DNA of 6,547 nucleotides from RPQJ01 sp036277615 (GTDB taxonomy: Bacteria; Pseudomonadota; Gammaproteobacteria; Steroidobacterales; Steroidobacteraceae). The stretch lies in the NCBI GenBank assembly GCA_036277615.1, contig DASUMQ010000154.1, positions 1 through 6,547 on the forward strand, given 5' to 3'. Position numbers and translations under genes: made by a program. This document shows positions 6,081 through 6,547 of this stretch, piece by piece. The notes under the pieces were generated by a model, which saw nothing but the letters and a program-made list of their open reading frames with translations, was not told where the DNA came from and searched no databases. How positions within the stretch are numbered: position 1 is the stretch's first letter; every line of letters starts with the position of its first letter.

Positions 6081-6326
6081 ATGCTCGAACTGCGACCCAG
6101 CTGCGAGTGCTGCGACCGCGATTTGTCGGCGGAGTCGGCCGACGCGCGCATCTGCTCGTTCGAATGCACGTTCTGCGCCGAATGCACGGACGGCAAACTG
6201 CTCGGGTGCTGCCCGAACTGCGGCGGCGAGCTCGTGCCGCGCCCGCGCCGGCCCGCGTCGAAACTCGCGCAGTTTCCGGCGTCGACGCAGCGCGTGTTCA
6301 AGCCGGCCGGCTGTGCCGGCGGCTGA
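6081..6326 (+). CDS. DUF1272 domain protein, small Cys-rich zinc-binding type
   Basis: 81 residues, the usual size for this family. It opens with the characteristic 'MLELRPSCECCDRDL', continues with 'ARICSFECTFCAEC' (22-35) and 'GCCPNCGGELVPRPRRP' (42-58), and ends in a variable basic tail. Conserved-type cysteines sit at 8, 10, 11, 25, 29, 32, 35, 43, 44 and 47, arranged in CxxC pairs that suggest one or two zinc sites; C78 is extra and lies in the tail. The molecular function of DUF1272 is not established as far as I know; a zinc-ribbon-like fold is inferred from the cysteines. There is no signal or membrane segment, so it should be cytoplasmic. The next gene starts 24 bases after its stop in the same direction, suggesting cotranscription. 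Confidence 0.9.
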   Translation: MLELRPSCECCDRDLSAESADARICSFECTFCAECTDGKLLGCCPNCGGELVPRPRRPASKLAQFPASTQRVFKPAGCAGG

Positions 6327-6350
6327 CGCCTGAGGGCGCAGACGCCGGTC

Positions 6351-6547
6351 ATGCCGCGCAGGAAACAACCCGGACCACCGGACGGTTCGACACCCGAGCC
6401 GACCAGGGACGCCATCGACCGATGCCGTCGATGCGAGCTCTGGCAGCCCGCCACGCAGGGCGTGAGCGGCGAAGGATCGCCGGCTGCGAGTATCGTTCTG
6501 GTGGGCGAGCAGCCGGGCAATGACGAAGACCTCGCCGGCCGCCCGTT
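6351..6547 (+). CDS. UdgX-like uracil-DNA glycosylase family protein (partial, 5' end)
   Basis: The first 65 codons of a gene cut by the right edge. After a Pro/Arg-rich start comes 'CRRCELWQPATQ' (25-36), whose C25 and C28 match the first two 4Fe-4S ligands of family 4/5/UdgX glycosylases. Then come 'GVSGEG' (37-42) and the active-site motif 'VGEQPGNDEDLAGRP' (51-65). GEQPG, rather than GEAPG or GEGPG, points to UdgX, a uracil-excising protein that becomes covalently bound to the abasic site. The residue after GEQPG is Asn57, where UdgX proteins usually have Asp. The diagnostic KRRIH loop and the remaining cluster cysteines lie beyond the window, so UdgX versus family 4 cannot be settled. 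ATG 6351 is the only start between the preceding in-frame stop (6324-6326) and the conserved region. A GAGGG at 6332-6336 is rather far away (14 bases), so translation may depend on readthrough from the DUF1272 gene. Confidence 0.85.
   Translation, partial: MPRRKQPGPPDGSTPEPTRDAIDRCRRCELWQPATQGVSGEGSPAASIVLVGEQPGNDEDLAGRP

Noticed and set aside
6301..6312. 12-bp perfect palindrome AGCCGGCCGGCT
   Set aside because: Lies inside the DUF1272 coding region; a palindrome of this length is expected about once or twice by chance in this much G+C-rich DNA.

Overview
The window is G+C-rich (about two-thirds by eye) with dense genes that use G/C-ending codons. It looks like the chromosome of a pseudomonadote (beta- or gammaproteobacterium). 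The families fit this: an S12 serine hydrolase with a membrane tail, a GcvT-family flavoprotein, a DUF1272 protein and a UdgX-like glycosylase. I cannot place the genus. There is no transposase, integrase, CRISPR array, tRNA or rRNA, and most of the region looks like ordinary chromosome.

Layout, left to right. (1) 1-148: a strong intrinsic terminator (36-68, + strand) closes a transcription unit that lies mostly off the left edge. (2) 149-2065 (+): an exported S12 (class C beta-lactamase-like) serine hydrolase with four predicted C-terminal membrane helices. (3) 2075-4543 (-): an 822-residue dimethylglycine/sarcosine dehydrogenase-type flavoprotein fused to a folate-binding GcvT module. It converges on gene 2 with only 9 bases between the stop codons. 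(4) 4544-4823: a gap holding the leader of gene 3, a stretch with coding-like codon use, and a hairpin terminator that reads leftward. (5) 4824-4898 (-): a 24-codon one-helix membrane micro-ORF with a near-ideal ribosome binding site, followed 18 bases later by that terminator. Two small inverted repeats lie upstream. (6) 5099-5782 (-): a low-complexity Tyr/Gly-, Asp- and Pro/Arg-rich lipoprotein with one EF-hand-like loop and a plausible sigma-E-type promoter. (7) 6081-6326 and 6351-6547 (+): a DUF1272 Cys-rich protein followed by the start of a UdgX-like uracil-DNA glycosylase-family gene cut by the window edge. These two are probably cotranscribed.

The units appear independent and no single pathway links them. 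Gene 3 would oxidise N-methylated glycines and pass the one-carbon unit to tetrahydrofolate, but no betaine, serine or folate-cycle genes lie beside it. The items most worth checking are the micro-ORF, which has its own ribosome binding site and terminator, the sigma-E-like promoter of the lipoprotein, and the unusual active-site motif of the UdgX-like protein.
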